Below are positions 10,430-19,619 of a stretch of 64,000 nt of DNA, in pieces (the first letter of the stretch is position 1; every line of letters begins with the position of its first letter). This stretch comes from Vibrio sp. MedPE-SWchi (GTDB lineage Bacteria; Pseudomonadota; Gammaproteobacteria; Enterobacterales; Vibrionaceae): NCBI GenBank assembly GCA_001874155.1, contig MPDB01000006.1:1-64000 (forward strand), in the 5' to 3' direction. The notes beneath the pieces are model-generated. The model saw only the letters and a list, made by a program, of their open reading frames with translations, searched no databases and was not told the origin of the DNA. Both the position numbers and the translations under genes were made by a program.

Positions 10430-11773
10430 TTAAACGTCTTCAGCACGAATCTGACGATAAACATCTGGAGTCGCTTGATATTCTCCACCCACACTGATCG
10501 CACTTTGCAGCGCGGATGCGGCCTCTTGCCATTGCTCTTCATTGCGTGCATGGATAACAGCCAGCGGTTTATCGCTGTTCGCTACCTCACCCAAACGAAT
10601 GAAGTTATCAAAACCGACGGCGTAATCGATGCTGTCAGTCGCCACACGGCGTCCACCACCCATGCCAACGACAGCCATACCGATAGCGCGTGTATCCATT
10701 GCAGAGACAACACCACTTTCTACTGCGTATACAGGTTTGATAATTTCTGCTTTTTCTAAGTAGTTATTATAGTTTTGTACAAAATCTTCTGGGCCACCAA
10801 GACCGGCAACCATTTTGCCAAAGCATTCCGCCGCTTTGCCATTATCGAGAACATCCATAAGCTTGGCGCAAGCGTCTTCAGAATCGGTGGCTAAATTGCC
10901 CAGCACCAACATTTCCGCACACGATGCTAGGGTTATGTTCAGTAATCGAGGGTTACGATACTCGCCCGTTAAAAACTGGACCGCTTCACGTACTTCAACC
11001 GCATTACCTGCCGATGAAGCTAGAACTTGGTTCATATCCGTTAGGATAGCGGTCGTTCTTGTTCCCGCGCCGTTTGCAACGGCTACGATTGATTTCGCCA
11101 GCTCTTCTGATGCTTCATACGTTGGCATAAAGGCGCCCGAGCCCACTTTCACATCCATCACAAGTGAATCTAAACCCGCGGCTAATTTCTTAGACAGGAT
11201 AGAAGCTGTGATCAGTGAAATATTATCCACCGTTGCAGTGATGTCACGAGTCGCGTAGACGCGTTTATCTGCAGGTGCTAAGTCACCAGTTTGACCAATA
11301 ATGGCAACGCCTGCCTCTTTGGTCACTTGGCCAAACACATCGTTGGTTGGCGTAATGTTGTAACCCAGAATAGATTCTAGTTTGTCTAGCGTACCGCCAG
11401 TATGGCCTAAGCCACGACCAGAGATCATTGGAACGAAACCGCCACAGGCTGCCACCATAGGGCCAAGCATTAGAGAAGTTACATCACCCACACCTCCGGT
11501 TGAGTGTTTATCCACGATTGGACCATCAAAGTTCATGTGGTCCCAATCAATCACCATACCGGAATCACGCATTGCGCACGTGAGAGCGATTCGCTCAGGC
11601 ATGGTCATTTCGTTAAAGAATATCGCCATTGCAAATGCAGCAATTTGGCCTTCTGATACGGTGTTCTTTGCTACGCCTTGAATGAAGAAGTTGATTTCTT
11701 CGTTCGTAAGAATTTCGTTATCACGCTTTTTGCGGATGATTTCTTGAGGTAAGAAAGTTTGAGATAAAGACAT
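10430..11773 (-). CDS. deoA: Thymidine phosphorylase
   Basis: Phosphorolysis of thymidine and deoxyuridine to base plus deoxyribose-1-phosphate. The glycosyltransferase family 3 signature is clear: KHSTGGVGD (phosphate binding) and [17 protein letters not shown]. The length of 447 residues is a few more than usual. GGGAGG precedes ATG 11773. It is the second gene of the operon, separated from deoC by 124 bases that contain a hairpin. Confidence 0.97.
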   Translation of the reverse strand: MSLSQTFLPQEIIRKKRDNEILTNEEINFFIQGVAKNTVSEGQIAAFAMAIFFNEMTMPERIALTCAMRDSGMVIDWDHMNFDGPIVDKHSTGGVGDVTSLMLGPMVAACGGFVPMISGRGLGHTGGTLDKLESILGYNITPTNDVFGQVTKEAGVAIIGQTGDLAPADKRVYATRDITATVDNISLITASILSKKLAAGLDSLVMDVKVGSGAFMPTYEASEELAKSIVAVANGAGTRTTAILTDMNQVLASSAGNAVEVREAVQFLTGEYRNPRLLNITLASCAEMLVLGNLATDSEDACAKLMDVLDNGKAAECFGKMVAGLGGPEDFVQNYNNYLEKAEIIKPVYAVESGVVSAMDTRAIGMAVVGMGGGRRVATDSIDYAVGFDNFIRLGEVANSDKPLAVIHARNEEQWQEAASALQSAISVGGEYQATPDVYRQIRAEDV

Positions 11774-11822
11774 TAGAGCCTCCCAAGCGATTAAGCATGG
11801 TTAGTAAGGTAAAGAGGTATGC

Positions 11823-11856
11823 AGAGCAAGCTAGAATAATGCTATCTAGCCGCTCT
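11823..11856 (-). other. Bipartite hairpin in the deoC-deoA intercistronic region
   Basis: Arms AGAGC and GCTAGA on the left pair with TCTAGC and GCTCT on the right, with a small internal bulge and a 9-base loop. There is no U-tract, so it looks like an mRNA processing or stability element rather than a terminator. Its function is inferred. Confidence 0.5.
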
Positions 11857-11897
11857 ACTATTCAGACTTATTATGTTCAGTTCAGATTCTGCGGCGA

Positions 11898-12674
11898 TTA
11901 GTACGCAGCTGGATCCGCTGTTTCGTCTGTTACTTCTAATGTATTTAATAGGTTAGTTAGCAGGCTAGAGGCACCAAAACGGTAGTGCATATTATCAGCC
12001 CACTCGGCACCAAGTAGCTCATCAGCCATACCAAGGTATGCTTGAGCATCTTCAGCGCTGCGAACACCACCAGCAGGTTTGAAACCAACCGTTTTCGCGA
12101 CACCCATGTCACGAATCACTTCAAGCATCATGCGCGCATATTCTGGTGTTGCGTTAACAGGCACTTTACCTGTAGAGGTTTTAATAAAGTCAGCACCAGC
12201 TTCAATACAGATTTGAGACGCTTTCTTAATTAGTGCTTCTTCTTTAAGCTCACCCGTCTCGATGATCACTTTAAGAAGAATGTCACCACACGCTTCTTTA
12301 CACTGCTTCACCAATTCAAAGCCAACTTCTTCGTTGCCAGCAATCAATGCACGGTATGGGAATACAACATCCACTTCATCAGCACCGTAAGCAACGGCTG
12401 CTTTTGTTTCTGCAACAGCGATAGCAACATCATCATTACCGTGCGGGAAGTTAGTCACAGTCGCAATACGGACTTCTGGTGTCCCTTGCTCACGCAGTGT
12501 CTTCTTCGCAATTGGAACAAAGCGAGGATAAATACAAATAGCCGCAGTATTGCCTACCGCAGTTTTTGCATCACGACACAATGAGATCACTTTTTCATCC
12601 GTGTCATCATCGTTTAGCGTAGTTAGGTCCATTAATTTAAGTGCGCGTAGTGCTGCTGCTTTTAAATCGCTCAT
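11898..12674 (-). CDS. deoC: Deoxyribose-phosphate aldolase
   Basis: Splits deoxyribose-5-phosphate into glyceraldehyde-3-phosphate and acetaldehyde, the exit step of deoxynucleoside breakdown. It is a class I aldolase of 258 residues. The Schiff-base lysine is K165 in FIKTSTGK, and LLKVIIETG and GFKPAGG complete the barrel active site. GGAG lies upstream of ATG 12674. It is the first gene of deoCABD and its long upstream region is full of inverted repeats. Confidence 0.97.
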   Translation of the reverse strand: MSDLKAAALRALKLMDLTTLNDDDTDEKVISLCRDAKTAVGNTAAICIYPRFVPIAKKTLREQGTPEVRIATVTNFPHGNDDVAIAVAETKAAVAYGADEVDVVFPYRALIAGNEEVGFELVKQCKEACGDILLKVIIETGELKEEALIKKASQICIEAGADFIKTSTGKVPVNATPEYARMMLEVIRDMGVAKTVGFKPAGGVRSAEDAQAYLGMADELLGAEWADNMHYRFGASSLLTNLLNTLEVTDETADPAAY

Positions 12675-12722
12675 TTCTATCTCCGATCAATATATTCAAT
12701 TCATTTACCACTGAAAGTATAT

Positions 12723-12738
12723 TCTGGCGAAAGCCAGA
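12723..12738 (-). other. Small hairpin in the deoC leader
   Basis: TCTGGC at 12723-12728 pairs with GCCAGA at 12733-12738 around a GAAA loop (UUUC on the transcribed strand), about 50 bases before the deoC start. It is probably in the 5' untranslated leader. Confidence 0.45.
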
Positions 12739-12782
12739 GACTTCAGTAGCCTTAAATGAACGGACTTGGTTCCTTGAAGACT

Positions 12783-12969
12783 CAATACATACAGCGAACA
12801 TGTATTGATTGCTATCCTTGTCACCGCACAGTACCAAATGGTACATAGCAAACCAATCATGATTGGCGTGCCTGCGTAGGCAAATCATTTGCCTGTTTGA
12901 GATGTTTACCGCTCAATGATTGGTTATCACTGGGACAGTTATGCTTTGTATAATCTATACAGTATAGAT
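12783..12969. promoter_or_regulatory. Cluster of palindromes upstream of deoC
   Basis: Five clean inverted repeats lie within 190 bases: CAATACAT-N9-ATGTATTG (12783-12807), GTACCA-AA-TGGTAC (12831-12844), CCAATCATGATTGG (12853-12866), GGCAAAT-C-ATTTGCC (12879-12893) and ATCTATAC-A-GTATAGAT (12953-12969). The ATGATTGG half-site recurs at 12916-12923. This is the control region of the deo operon, which in enterics is governed by DeoR, CytR and CRP. None of these matches the E. coli DeoR operator that I recall, and I see no good CRP site. Operators are inferred, not shown. The rest of 12675-13120 holds no gene that I can support. Confidence 0.6.
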
Positions 12970-13120
12970 ATTCATCGCAAAACTGTAGCGTCATATAGAA
13001 CGCAAACGATTTGTATCTCAAAAATCTTACGCTCTTTCCTAAAATCAGGTTTATTGACTTCACTCTCAGCAACGACAAGTCGCTTTAGAGCGAAAAAACT
13101 AATCCCAATCGCCATAAACG

Positions 13121-13154
13121 AAAAAAGCCCCGCAGCAATTTCTTGCTACGGGGC
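13121..13154 (-). terminator. nupC terminator
   Basis: GC-rich stem, GCCCCGCAGCAA (13127-13138) with TTGCTACGGGGC (13143-13154), one mismatch, loop TTTC. On the minus strand it is followed by a run of six T, so it ends nupC transcription before the deo control region. Confidence 0.88.
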
Positions 13155-13193
13155 GATGTATTAAGGCGTCTATATATTAACTACCGAATTCTA

Positions 13194-14459
13194 TTAAAGA
13201 GCCGCAAGGCTTAAACAGAAACCAGCAATTGTTGCTGCCATTAGGTTTGATAGCGTACCAGCGGCAACAGCTTTCATACCCATGCGAGCAATCTCTTGAC
13301 GGCGTGTAGGAGCAAGGCTACCTAGACCACCAAGTAGAATCGCAATTGAAGAAAGGTTTGCGAAACCACATAGAGCGAATGAGATGATTGCTTTCGTCTT
13401 CTCAGAAAGAACAACCTCAGCGCCTTCAGCCAAGTATGGTGCGAACGCAGAGTATGCGACGAATTCGTTTGCAACGATCTTCTGACCGATGAAAGAACCA
13501 GCAAGTGTTGCTTCAGACCATGGAACACCAATAACGAATGCTAGTGGAGAGAAAATCCAACCTAGAATCAGTTCAAGCGTTAGGTGAGGCATACCGATCC
13601 AGCCACCAACGCCACCCAGCATACCGTTCACTAGAGCGATCAAACCGATGAATGCAAGTAGCATAGCACCAACGTTTAGAGCCAGTTGTAGACCCATTGC
13701 TGCACCGCCAGCGGCTGCATCAATTACGTTAGCTGGCTTATCGTCGCCACCATCAATATCAGCACCTAAGTCTTCTAGAGGCTTGTCAGTTTCTGGCATG
13801 ATGATTTTAGCGAACAGTAGACCACCTGGTGCCGCCATGAATGACGCTGCAACTAGGTATTCGATTGGCACGCCCATACCAGCAAATGCTGCTAGAACAC
13901 CACCTGCGATAGAAGCTAGACCACCACACATTACTGCGAACAGTTCAGACTTAGTCATCTTAGGAACAAATGGACGAACCACTAGAGGTGCTTCCGTTTG
14001 ACCAACAAAGATGTTTGCCGCTGCTGACATTGATTCCGCACGAGAAGTACCTAGCGCTTTCTGTAGTGCACCACCAAGAATCTTGATGACCCACTGCATA
14101 ACGCCAATGTAGTAAAGTACAGAGATGAATGCTGAGAAGAAGATTAGTGTTGGAAGAACGCGGAATGCGAAGATGAAACCACCGCCTCCAAATACTTCGA
14201 ACATTTTGTTAGAAACAAGACCACCGAAAACAAATTCAGTACCTTTGTTACCGTACGCGATTACATTCGATACTCCGTCAGAGAAGCCTTTAAGCAACTC
14301 TTGTCCCCAAGGAACGTAAAGAATAAATGCACCTAGTACAAATTGAATAGCAAATGCGCCACCTACAGTTCTTAGGTTGATCGCTTTGCGGTTGTCAGAT
14401 AAAAGAACTGCTAATCCAAGCAGTACGAACATCCCGACGATACTCATAAACAGGCTCAT
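13194..14459 (-). CDS. nupC: NupC-family concentrative nucleoside transporter
   Basis: Inner-membrane CNT-family symporter importing nucleosides. It has 421 residues with about eight to ten hydrophobic segments. Family signatures visible include the hairpin segment [14 protein letters not shown] and EFVAYSAF, and the C-terminal [12 protein letters not shown] region. It lies directly upstream of the deo operon on the same strand but with its own terminator and promoter, so uptake and catabolism of nucleosides are neighbours. The start ATG at 14459 has AAGGAAA about ten bases upstream. Confidence 0.93.
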   Translation of the reverse strand: MSLFMSIVGMFVLLGLAVLLSDNRKAINLRTVGGAFAIQFVLGAFILYVPWGQELLKGFSDGVSNVIAYGNKGTEFVFGGLVSNKMFEVFGGGGFIFAFRVLPTLIFFSAFISVLYYIGVMQWVIKILGGALQKALGTSRAESMSAAANIFVGQTEAPLVVRPFVPKMTKSELFAVMCGGLASIAGGVLAAFAGMGVPIEYLVAASFMAAPGGLLFAKIIMPETDKPLEDLGADIDGGDDKPANVIDAAAGGAAMGLQLALNVGAMLLAFIGLIALVNGMLGGVGGWIGMPHLTLELILGWIFSPLAFVIGVPWSEATLAGSFIGQKIVANEFVAYSAFAPYLAEGAEVVLSEKTKAIISFALCGFANLSSIAILLGGLGSLAPTRRQEIARMGMKAVAAGTLSNLMAATIAGFCLSLAAL

Positions 14460-14560
14460 AGTTTATGATTTCCTTATTAGTTATTTATTGGCGTGTTTCA
14501 AAGTGGAGCTAAAAAGCTTGGTAATTATACGCACCACAAATGAGATAAAGTAATGCTGCC

Positions 14561-14618
14561 CTCACACTTTCTATTAAGACTCACACTTCATTCATTGGTA
14601 AGTGTGATTTAGATCCCA
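14561..14618 (-). promoter_or_regulatory. nupC control region: CTCACACTT repeats and CRP-like site
   Basis: CTCACACTT occurs at 14561-14569 and 14580-14588, and its complement AAGTGTGA at 14600-14607, so copies are spaced by 19-20 bases (two helical turns). The sequence TGTGATTTAGATCCCA at 14603-14618 matches the CRP consensus at 14 of 16 positions. CRP control of nucleoside uptake is established in enterics; here it is inferred from sequence. Confidence 0.55.
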
Positions 14619-14662
14619 CTATTTGCAAGTGCTATTCACCAATCGTACATATTCTTTAGAAA

Positions 14663-15439
14663 TCATTCACAAATAGAGAAGAGCAAATGGCTGTTTTTCC
14701 ACAACGATTGCGCAATCGTTTGCTCTGTTTCTTTTTTAAGCAAAGCCAGTTCTGACAAGACTTTCGGGAGCATTTTGGGGTGATTGGGTTGCCCTTGGAA
14801 ACCCTGCATTGGCATGTCAGGAGCATCCGTTTCTAATACCAACGAATCCAAAGGTAACTGTGAAATAGCCACCCGTGTTTTGTTGGCTCTTGGATACGTA
14901 ATCGTCCCCCCTACCCCAATATAGTAGCCTAACTCGATATACGACATGCCTTGCTGGTAGCTGCCTGAGAAACCATGCAATACGCCTGCTCTTTTTAGAG
15001 GGTAGCGCTTTAATAATGGGATGAGTCGATGATGAGCTTTACGACAGTGTAAGATCACGGGTAAATCGTGTTGCTGGGCCAGTTCCAGTTGCGCCGATAA
15101 AAAACGCTCTTGCAACTCCGTTGGAGTATCAATAGAAAAATCGAGACCGCACTCGCCGATGGCAACACACTGGGGTGTGCGATGTTCAATAGCACGCTGT
15201 AGTGCAGATAAAGACAGGGAGTGTGGCGAAGGTAAAAACCAAGGGTGGAAGCCTAATGCATGAAAGATTTCAGGGTATTGCTCTGACAGCTTCTGAACGG
15301 CTGGCCAATTACTTTCATTCACAGAAGGTACAAGAAATCGCTCTACCCCTTGTTCTTTCGCTGACAGAAGCTCCGAATGAAAATCATCGCCGAACTGACT
15401 GAAATCAAAATGGCAATGAGTATCAAACAAAGCCGTCAT
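14663..15439 (-). CDS. yjjV: TatD-family metal-dependent hydrolase YjjV
   Basis: A 258-residue TIM-barrel metallohydrolase of the TatD DNase family. Metal ligands are visible in DTHCHFDF near the N-terminus, GECGLDF, ILHCRKAHH, HGFSGSYQQG and LETDAPDMP. Similarity to E. coli YjjV is clear (GVGGTITYPRA.KTR, GFQGQPN), and E. coli yjjV also sits beside deo. The substrate is uncertain: TatD relatives are 3'-5' exonucleases or deoxynuclease-like enzymes, and D-aminoacyl-tRNA deacylase activity has been discussed for some. It probably forms an operon with the small gene six bases upstream. Confidence 0.9.
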   Translation of the reverse strand: MTALFDTHCHFDFSQFGDDFHSELLSAKEQGVERFLVPSVNESNWPAVQKLSEQYPEIFHALGFHPWFLPSPHSLSLSALQRAIEHRTPQCVAIGECGLDFSIDTPTELQERFLSAQLELAQQHDLPVILHCRKAHHRLIPLLKRYPLKRAGVLHGFSGSYQQGMSYIELGYYIGVGGTITYPRANKTRVAISQLPLDSLVLETDAPDMPMQGFQGQPNHPKMLPKVLSELALLKKETEQTIAQSLWKNSHLLFSICE

Positions 15440-15445
15440 CAGAAG

Positions 15446-15589
15446 CTACTTAGTCTCTTTTGGAATGACAACTTCACGAGCAGGATCTTTCTTATAAGGG
15501 ACACAGCTGCGCTTGTTCTCTGGTGTAAGCCCCATTGACTGACACCAAGCATCGTATCGGGTTAATATCGATTTTAGCCATTTCAGCAC
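15446..15589 (-). CDS. 47-residue DUF5363-type small protein
   Basis: A short ORF starting at GTG 15589, preceded by GGGAGA five bases upstream, and ending six bases before yjjV. The peptide begins VLKWLKSILTRYDAWCQ and contains LGLTPENKRSCVPYK-like content (here MGLTPENKRSCVPYK), rich in basic residues and with two cysteines. I recognise it as the DUF5363-like small protein found beside TatD genes in vibrios. Function is unknown. Translational coupling with yjjV is likely given the spacing. Confidence 0.72.
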   Translation of the reverse strand: MLKWLKSILTRYDAWCQSMGLTPENKRSCVPYKKDPAREVVIPKETK

Positions 15590-15619
15590 AACGGTCTCCC
15601 TTTATTAAATCTCGACTAT

Positions 15620-16393
15620 TTACTGCTCTTCACGCTTAAAGACAAGCTCTTTGTCTGATGATTCAGCTTCAACAAAATAATAGCCCGCGCTATCAAAGCC
15701 TTTTAACGCTTCTACCGAATCAACTTTGTTTTCAATCATGTATCGCGCCATCATGCCACGTGCTTTCTTTGCATGAAAACTGATCACTTTGTACTGCCCG
15801 TTTTTGCAGTCTTTGAATACCGGTGTAATGACCTTCGCGTCCAGTGCCTTAGGTTTAACGGCTTTAAAATACTCATTGGATGCGAGATTAACCAATACCT
15901 TGTTCTCTTGAGCATTGAAGACATCATTAAGCTTGTCAGTAATCAAGTTGCCCCAGAATTGATACAAATTGGTACCACGATCATTTGCTAACTTCGTTCC
16001 CATTTCCAAACGGTACGGCTGCATCAAGTCCATAGGCTTCAGCAGGCCATACAAGCCCGATAACATTCTTAGGTGCTGTTGAGCGTATGCTAAGTCGTCA
16101 GCAGAAAGAGAAAGCGCATCAAGGCCCGTATAGACGTCGCCCTTAAAGGCATAGATCGCCTGACGAGAGTTGTCAAAAGAGAAGGTCTCACTCCACTGCT
16201 CGAATCTGGCGACATTTAGCCCCGCGATCTTATCGCTTACCTTCATAAGCGCACTAATATCAACAGGAGTAAGCTTGCGGCACTCTTGAATCAGCTCCTT
16301 AGAGTGTGCAATAAAGTCTGGCTGTGTGAATTCCTGCGTAGGAAGCACAGACTCATAGTCTAACGTTTTGGCTGGAGAGATAACGATCAGCAT
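15620..16393 (-). CDS. yaaA: Peroxide stress protein YaaA
   Basis: A 257-residue member of the YaaA/DUF328 family, which in E. coli lowers intracellular free iron during H2O2 stress and binds DNA. The start [15 protein letters not shown] and the central [19 protein letters not shown] and C-terminal [13 protein letters not shown] are diagnostic. It is next to the alanine symporter, as yaaA-yaaJ is in E. coli, and both are on the same strand with a terminator between them. Confidence 0.95.
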   Translation of the reverse strand: MLIVISPAKTLDYESVLPTQEFTQPDFIAHSKELIQECRKLTPVDISALMKVSDKIAGLNVARFEQWSETFSFDNSRQAIYAFKGDVYTGLDALSLSADDLAYAQQHLRMLSGLYGLLKPMDLMQPYRLEMGTKLANDRGTNLYQFWGNLITDKLNDVFNAQENKVLVNLASNEYFKAVKPKALDAKVITPVFKDCKNGQYKVISFHAKKARGMMARYMIENKVDSVEALKGFDSAGYYFVEAESSDKELVFKREEQ

Positions 16394-16431
16394 AGTTTGA
16401 TTTCCATATTATTTTGTCTTTCCTAGGTTAC

Positions 16432-16463
16432 AAAAAAAGCCATGCAATGTCTGCATGGCTTTT
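16432..16463. terminator. Terminator downstream of the alanine symporter
   Basis: Perfect 8-base stem GCCATGCA (16439-16446) and TGCATGGC (16452-16459), loop ATGTC, flanked by an A-run on the left and T-run on the right. In the minus direction it ends the symporter transcript ahead of yaaA, and it can work both ways. Confidence 0.85.
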
Positions 16464-16484
16464 CAATTACTCTAATAGGAAGAA

Positions 16485-17918
16485 TTAATTGGATTTCTTG
16501 CTATTGTCCCAAATACCTTCTTCAAGTTGCGATTGAAGTTCAGGGAAATCATTGGCATCAAAGGTCGGCACTTTGCCCGCGTCTAACTGTCGGTTGTAGT
16601 CTTTCGCTAACTTAATCACGATGCCCGATAGAAGAATGATAGCCACTAGGTTAACTATCGCCATCAAACCCATGGACACATCAGCCAAAGCCCAAACCGT
16701 TGGCAGTGCAGCCAATGAACCAAACATCACCATGCCCAACACAATCAATCTAAAGAAGATAAGACCTTTCTTGTTGTTGTGCTCGAGGAAGATAAGGTTG
16801 GTTTCAGCGTACGAGTAGTTAGCAATAATAGAAGTGAACGCGAAGAAGAAAATCGCCACCGCTACAAAAATACCACCCCAGTCACCGACTTGCGCTGTCA
16901 ATGCACGCTGTGTAAGTTCAATACCCGTGATTTCACCATGAGGAACATACTCACCAGACATCAGGATAATCGCTACCGTACATGAACAGATAACAATCGT
17001 ATCAGTAAACACACCCAGCATTTGTACATAACCTTGAGATGCAGGGTGCGGTGGATAAGGTGTTGCCGATGCAGCAGCGTTAGGCGCAGAACCCATACCC
17101 GCTTCGTTCGAGAACAAACCACGTTTAATACCTTGAATCATTGCCTGAGCAATCGCATAACCTAGGCCACCTGCAGCGGCTTCTTGAAGGCCAAACGCGC
17201 TCTTGAAGATCAGGCTTAGAACATCAGGAACTTTATCAAGGTTAGTGATCATCACGTAGAGAGCAATCAACAAGTAAGCCAGCGCCATGATTGGAACAAT
17301 CAACTCAGCAGTACGAGCAATCTTGCGAATACCACCAAAGATAACAAACGCTGAAATGATGACGATCGCAATACCAACGTACATCTCTTCAAAACCGAAT
17401 GCGTTATTCATCGCGCCAGCAATTGCGTTCGCTTGAACGGCGTTAAACACCAAACCAAATGCAATGATAAGGAAAACAGAGAACAACACGCCCATCCAGC
17501 GCATGCCCAAACCTTTTTCCATATAGTAAGCAGGTCCGCCACGATAATTACCGTCAGCATCTCGTGTTTTGTATAGCTGCGCTAGCGTGCTCTCAGCAAA
17601 TGACGTTGCCATACCCAGCATGGCTATCAGCCACATCCAGAAGATAGCACCAGGGCCACCAGCGGTGAGTGCAACAGCAACACCCGCCATGTTACCAGTT
17701 CCGACACGAGCAGCTAAGCTAGTACAAAGGGCTTGGAAAGAGGAGATACCCGCTTTATCTGCTTTACGGCTGTTTTTAAGCACGCTGAACATATGGCCAA
17801 AATGGCGAAACTGAATGAAACCTAGGCGAACGGTAAAGTAAATACCCACGCCAACAAGTAGGTAAACAAGAATGGAACCCCATAGTAGGTCATTCATTAA
17901 ATTGATTAAGTCTGTCAC
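16485..17918 (-). CDS. yaaJ: Sodium:alanine/glycine symporter (AGCS family, YaaJ-like)
   Basis: A 477-residue inner-membrane protein with about ten transmembrane segments. AGCS signatures are FQALCTSLAARVGTGNMAGVA, AGGPGAIFWMW and RGLFSNEAGMGSAPNAAA. It should import alanine or glycine with Na+. The start is GTG 17918, chosen because AGAGAGG lies six bases upstream and the N-terminus aligns with the family. The neighbourhood with yaaA supports orthology with E. coli YaaJ. I looked for a glycine riboswitch upstream, as known for some Vibrio AGCS genes, and saw none. Confidence 0.9.
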   Translation of the reverse strand: MTDLINLMNDLLWGSILVYLLVGVGIYFTVRLGFIQFRHFGHMFSVLKNSRKADKAGISSFQALCTSLAARVGTGNMAGVAVALTAGGPGAIFWMWLIAMLGMATSFAESTLAQLYKTRDADGNYRGGPAYYMEKGLGMRWMGVLFSVFLIIAFGLVFNAVQANAIAGAMNNAFGFEEMYVGIAIVIISAFVIFGGIRKIARTAELIVPIMALAYLLIALYVMITNLDKVPDVLSLIFKSAFGLQEAAAGGLGYAIAQAMIQGIKRGLFSNEAGMGSAPNAAASATPYPPHPASQGYVQMLGVFTDTIVICSCTVAIILMSGEYVPHGEITGIELTQRALTAQVGDWGGIFVAVAIFFFAFTSIIANYSYAETNLIFLEHNNKKGLIFFRLIVLGMVMFGSLAALPTVWALADVSMGLMAIVNLVAIILLSGIVIKLAKDYNRQLDAGKVPTFDANDFPELQSQLEEGIWDNSKKSN

Positions 17919-18621
17919 AAGAACCTCTCTCGGTGTTGCACCACTCTTAGCTACGAAAGCTTAGCTCTAAACACACCACATCGTCTGCTATGACAGGCGA
18001 AATTGTCTATTAGTTTGCAATGGCGTTGATTATGTTGATTCCAAGAAAACCATGGAATTCAAAGTAGTGAATTTTTGACGGCGGGGATGATGACGCGTGC
18101 TACTGCAAAAATCAATACTCAACCAAGCTCACACAATAAGCATTTCATACTACAAAATAAAGCCGATTTAACACAAACAACCCATCAAGATTTACAAATG
18201 CAACACATAGACAAGCTTCCTTTGCAACATTAACAACTCGTTACATTATCAAAATCCATCACACCCTCAATAAGCAGCTCAAAGCAATAGCACAAAGGAA
18301 TATGAGCTTTTTCATTCAATTCACCAAATACGCCATGTTTAGCTTCATTCATGACGATCGCAAATTCCAAATGTTAACTGTTCTATCACTTTTCTAGTTT
18401 TGCCCGTATTGCCAGATCTATGTGAATTTTATCGATTGCTTACGTTTGTTTGCTCATCATTTAACCACTATTATTCAACGATTTGTGATATTCAGTTAGG
18501 AATCCACATAAAACCTTCATGAAAAATAAACAAATGAGAAACAAATCAAAGATAGGCTAAGTCAAAAATGATATTAAAAAGATCCTGGTTCAGGGCATAT
18601 TCGAATAAATAAAGGTGGCTT
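17919..18621. other. 700-base AT-rich intergenic region
   Basis: No gene that I can support lies here. It holds the divergent promoters of the symporter (minus) and the DUF3545 gene (plus). A 49-codon frame from 18087 has no family resemblance. Most of 18120-18600 is AT-rich with no clear hairpin. It is long for this otherwise compact window, so an unrecognised small RNA cannot be excluded. Confidence 0.5.
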
Positions 18622-18801
18622 ATGGAAGGCATACAGTTCGACGAAGTTATGGAAACATCTTTCCCTAGAGGTAAAGCAGCTCGTTCTAAACCTGTGAAAC
18701 GAAAGTGGCGTGAAATAGAAGCAATAAAAGATCGCCAGCGTTTGCAAAAAGAACTATTAGAAATGGATATGAATCTTAAAGTGGAAGATCTCGATCTCTA
18801 A
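18622..18801 (+). CDS. DUF3545-type small protein
   Basis: A 59-residue protein from ATG 18622 with AAGGTGG immediately upstream. It is charged and mostly helical: an N-terminal FDEVMETSF, a basic middle (RSKPVKRKWREIEAIKDRQR) and an acidic tail ending in VEDLDL. The KRKWREIEAIKDRQRL core identifies the DUF3545 family of vibrios and relatives, whose function is unknown. A terminator follows 34 bases after the stop, so it is a single-gene unit. Confidence 0.8.
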   Translation: MEGIQFDEVMETSFPRGKAARSKPVKRKWREIEAIKDRQRLQKELLEMDMNLKVEDLDL

Positions 18802-18832
18802 ACGTTCGATTAGGCTTTAAATAACTAAATAC

Positions 18833-18863
18833 AAAAAGGCGCTACTGAATAGCGCCTTTCGTT
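18833..18863. terminator. Terminator after the DUF3545 gene
   Basis: Perfect stem AAAGGCGCTA (18835-18844) and TAGCGCCTTT (18850-18859), loop CTGAA. The T-rich side follows in the plus direction; an A-run on the other side lets it also serve the convergent hemerythrin gene. Confidence 0.85.
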
Positions 18864-18882
18864 TATTCAAAATTCATACAAG

Positions 18883-19434
18883 CTACACGCACTCTGTATC
18901 TTGCTGTGCCATTCTTTGTGCCAGTTGTTGATACTTGTCTGCAATCTGATCTCCGAATAGCGGATCCTCTTCATTGACGTCCCATAGTGCCTCAACTGCT
19001 TGCCAGTCTTCATCGTTAAATGTGCGTTTGATGAGAGGCAAAATAGAGGACTCCTCGACCTCTAAATGACGCTTTTGAGCCAACATGAACTCTTCCAGTA
19101 AGCCCAGGAAAAGATCTTGAGGGATAACCGCATCTTTTAAAATCATATCGACAACATCAACGAAATCATGGGTCTTTTGAGAAAGCTGTTGGTGCTCTGA
19201 CTCTAGGTTACTGATCTCAAACTGCTGACCATAGTGCGTCAAAAAGTAGTTGTAGAGTATGTCCTCTTTCGGGTGATGCACCTTCTCAGAATGATTCGCT
19301 AGATAATCCACAATATCGCGAACTAACGAATAATTAATGGTTTGGTCATCTTTTAGTTTGGCCGCTTTGCTTTTCAATATGGCCAGTAGGCGAATCATGT
19401 AACCATGCTCTCGCCGAATCCTTTCGATCATCAT
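18883..19434 (-). CDS. Hemerythrin HHE-domain protein
   Basis: A 183-residue helical-bundle protein with di-iron ligands of the hemerythrin HHE type: EHGYM near the N-terminus, NHSEKVHHPKED (HxxxE), and KRHLEVEESSILP late in the domain. Such proteins sense or store O2, NO or iron. The start is placed at ATG 19434 because a perfect AGGAGG lies six bases upstream; the frame is open further to 19452 but the ribosome binding site would then be inside the gene. Function here is inferred from the fold only. Confidence 0.83.
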   Translation of the reverse strand: MMIERIRREHGYMIRLLAILKSKAAKLKDDQTINYSLVRDIVDYLANHSEKVHHPKEDILYNYFLTHYGQQFEISNLESEHQQLSQKTHDFVDVVDMILKDAVIPQDLFLGLLEEFMLAQKRHLEVEESSILPLIKRTFNDEDWQAVEALWDVNEEDPLFGDQIADKYQQLAQRMAQQDTECV

Positions 19435-19541
19435 AGTATCCCTCCTAAACACTTACTATTAATAAGTGTATACGAGACTGATTACTTATGTATTGAGCTT
19501 GTTCAAAAAACACTCAAACTAAAATTAGAGCGGTTTCACGG

Positions 19542-19565
19542 TTGCAACAAAGAATTTTGTTGCAA
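19542..19565. promoter_or_regulatory. Palindrome upstream of the hemerythrin gene
   Basis: TTGCAACAAA (19542-19551) and TTTGTTGCAA (19556-19565) form a perfect 10-base inverted repeat around GAAT, 108-131 bases before the hemerythrin start and beyond the 3' end of ung. It has no U-tract. It could be an operator or an ung 3' hairpin. Confidence 0.45.
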
Positions 19566-19619
19566 AAGCACGGCTGATAAGTGCCTTTAGCTTGGAATAA
19601 GCCGACGCTGTATTCTGCG

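Noticed and set aside
17919..18000. Glycine riboswitch before the alanine symporter
   Set aside because: Known for another Vibrio AGCS gene, but I do not see its conserved GGAGAG...CCGAAGG core here.
18087..18233. 49-codon open frame in the large intergenic gap
   Set aside because: No good spacing of a ribosome binding site, low-complexity composition and no recognisable family; likely chance.
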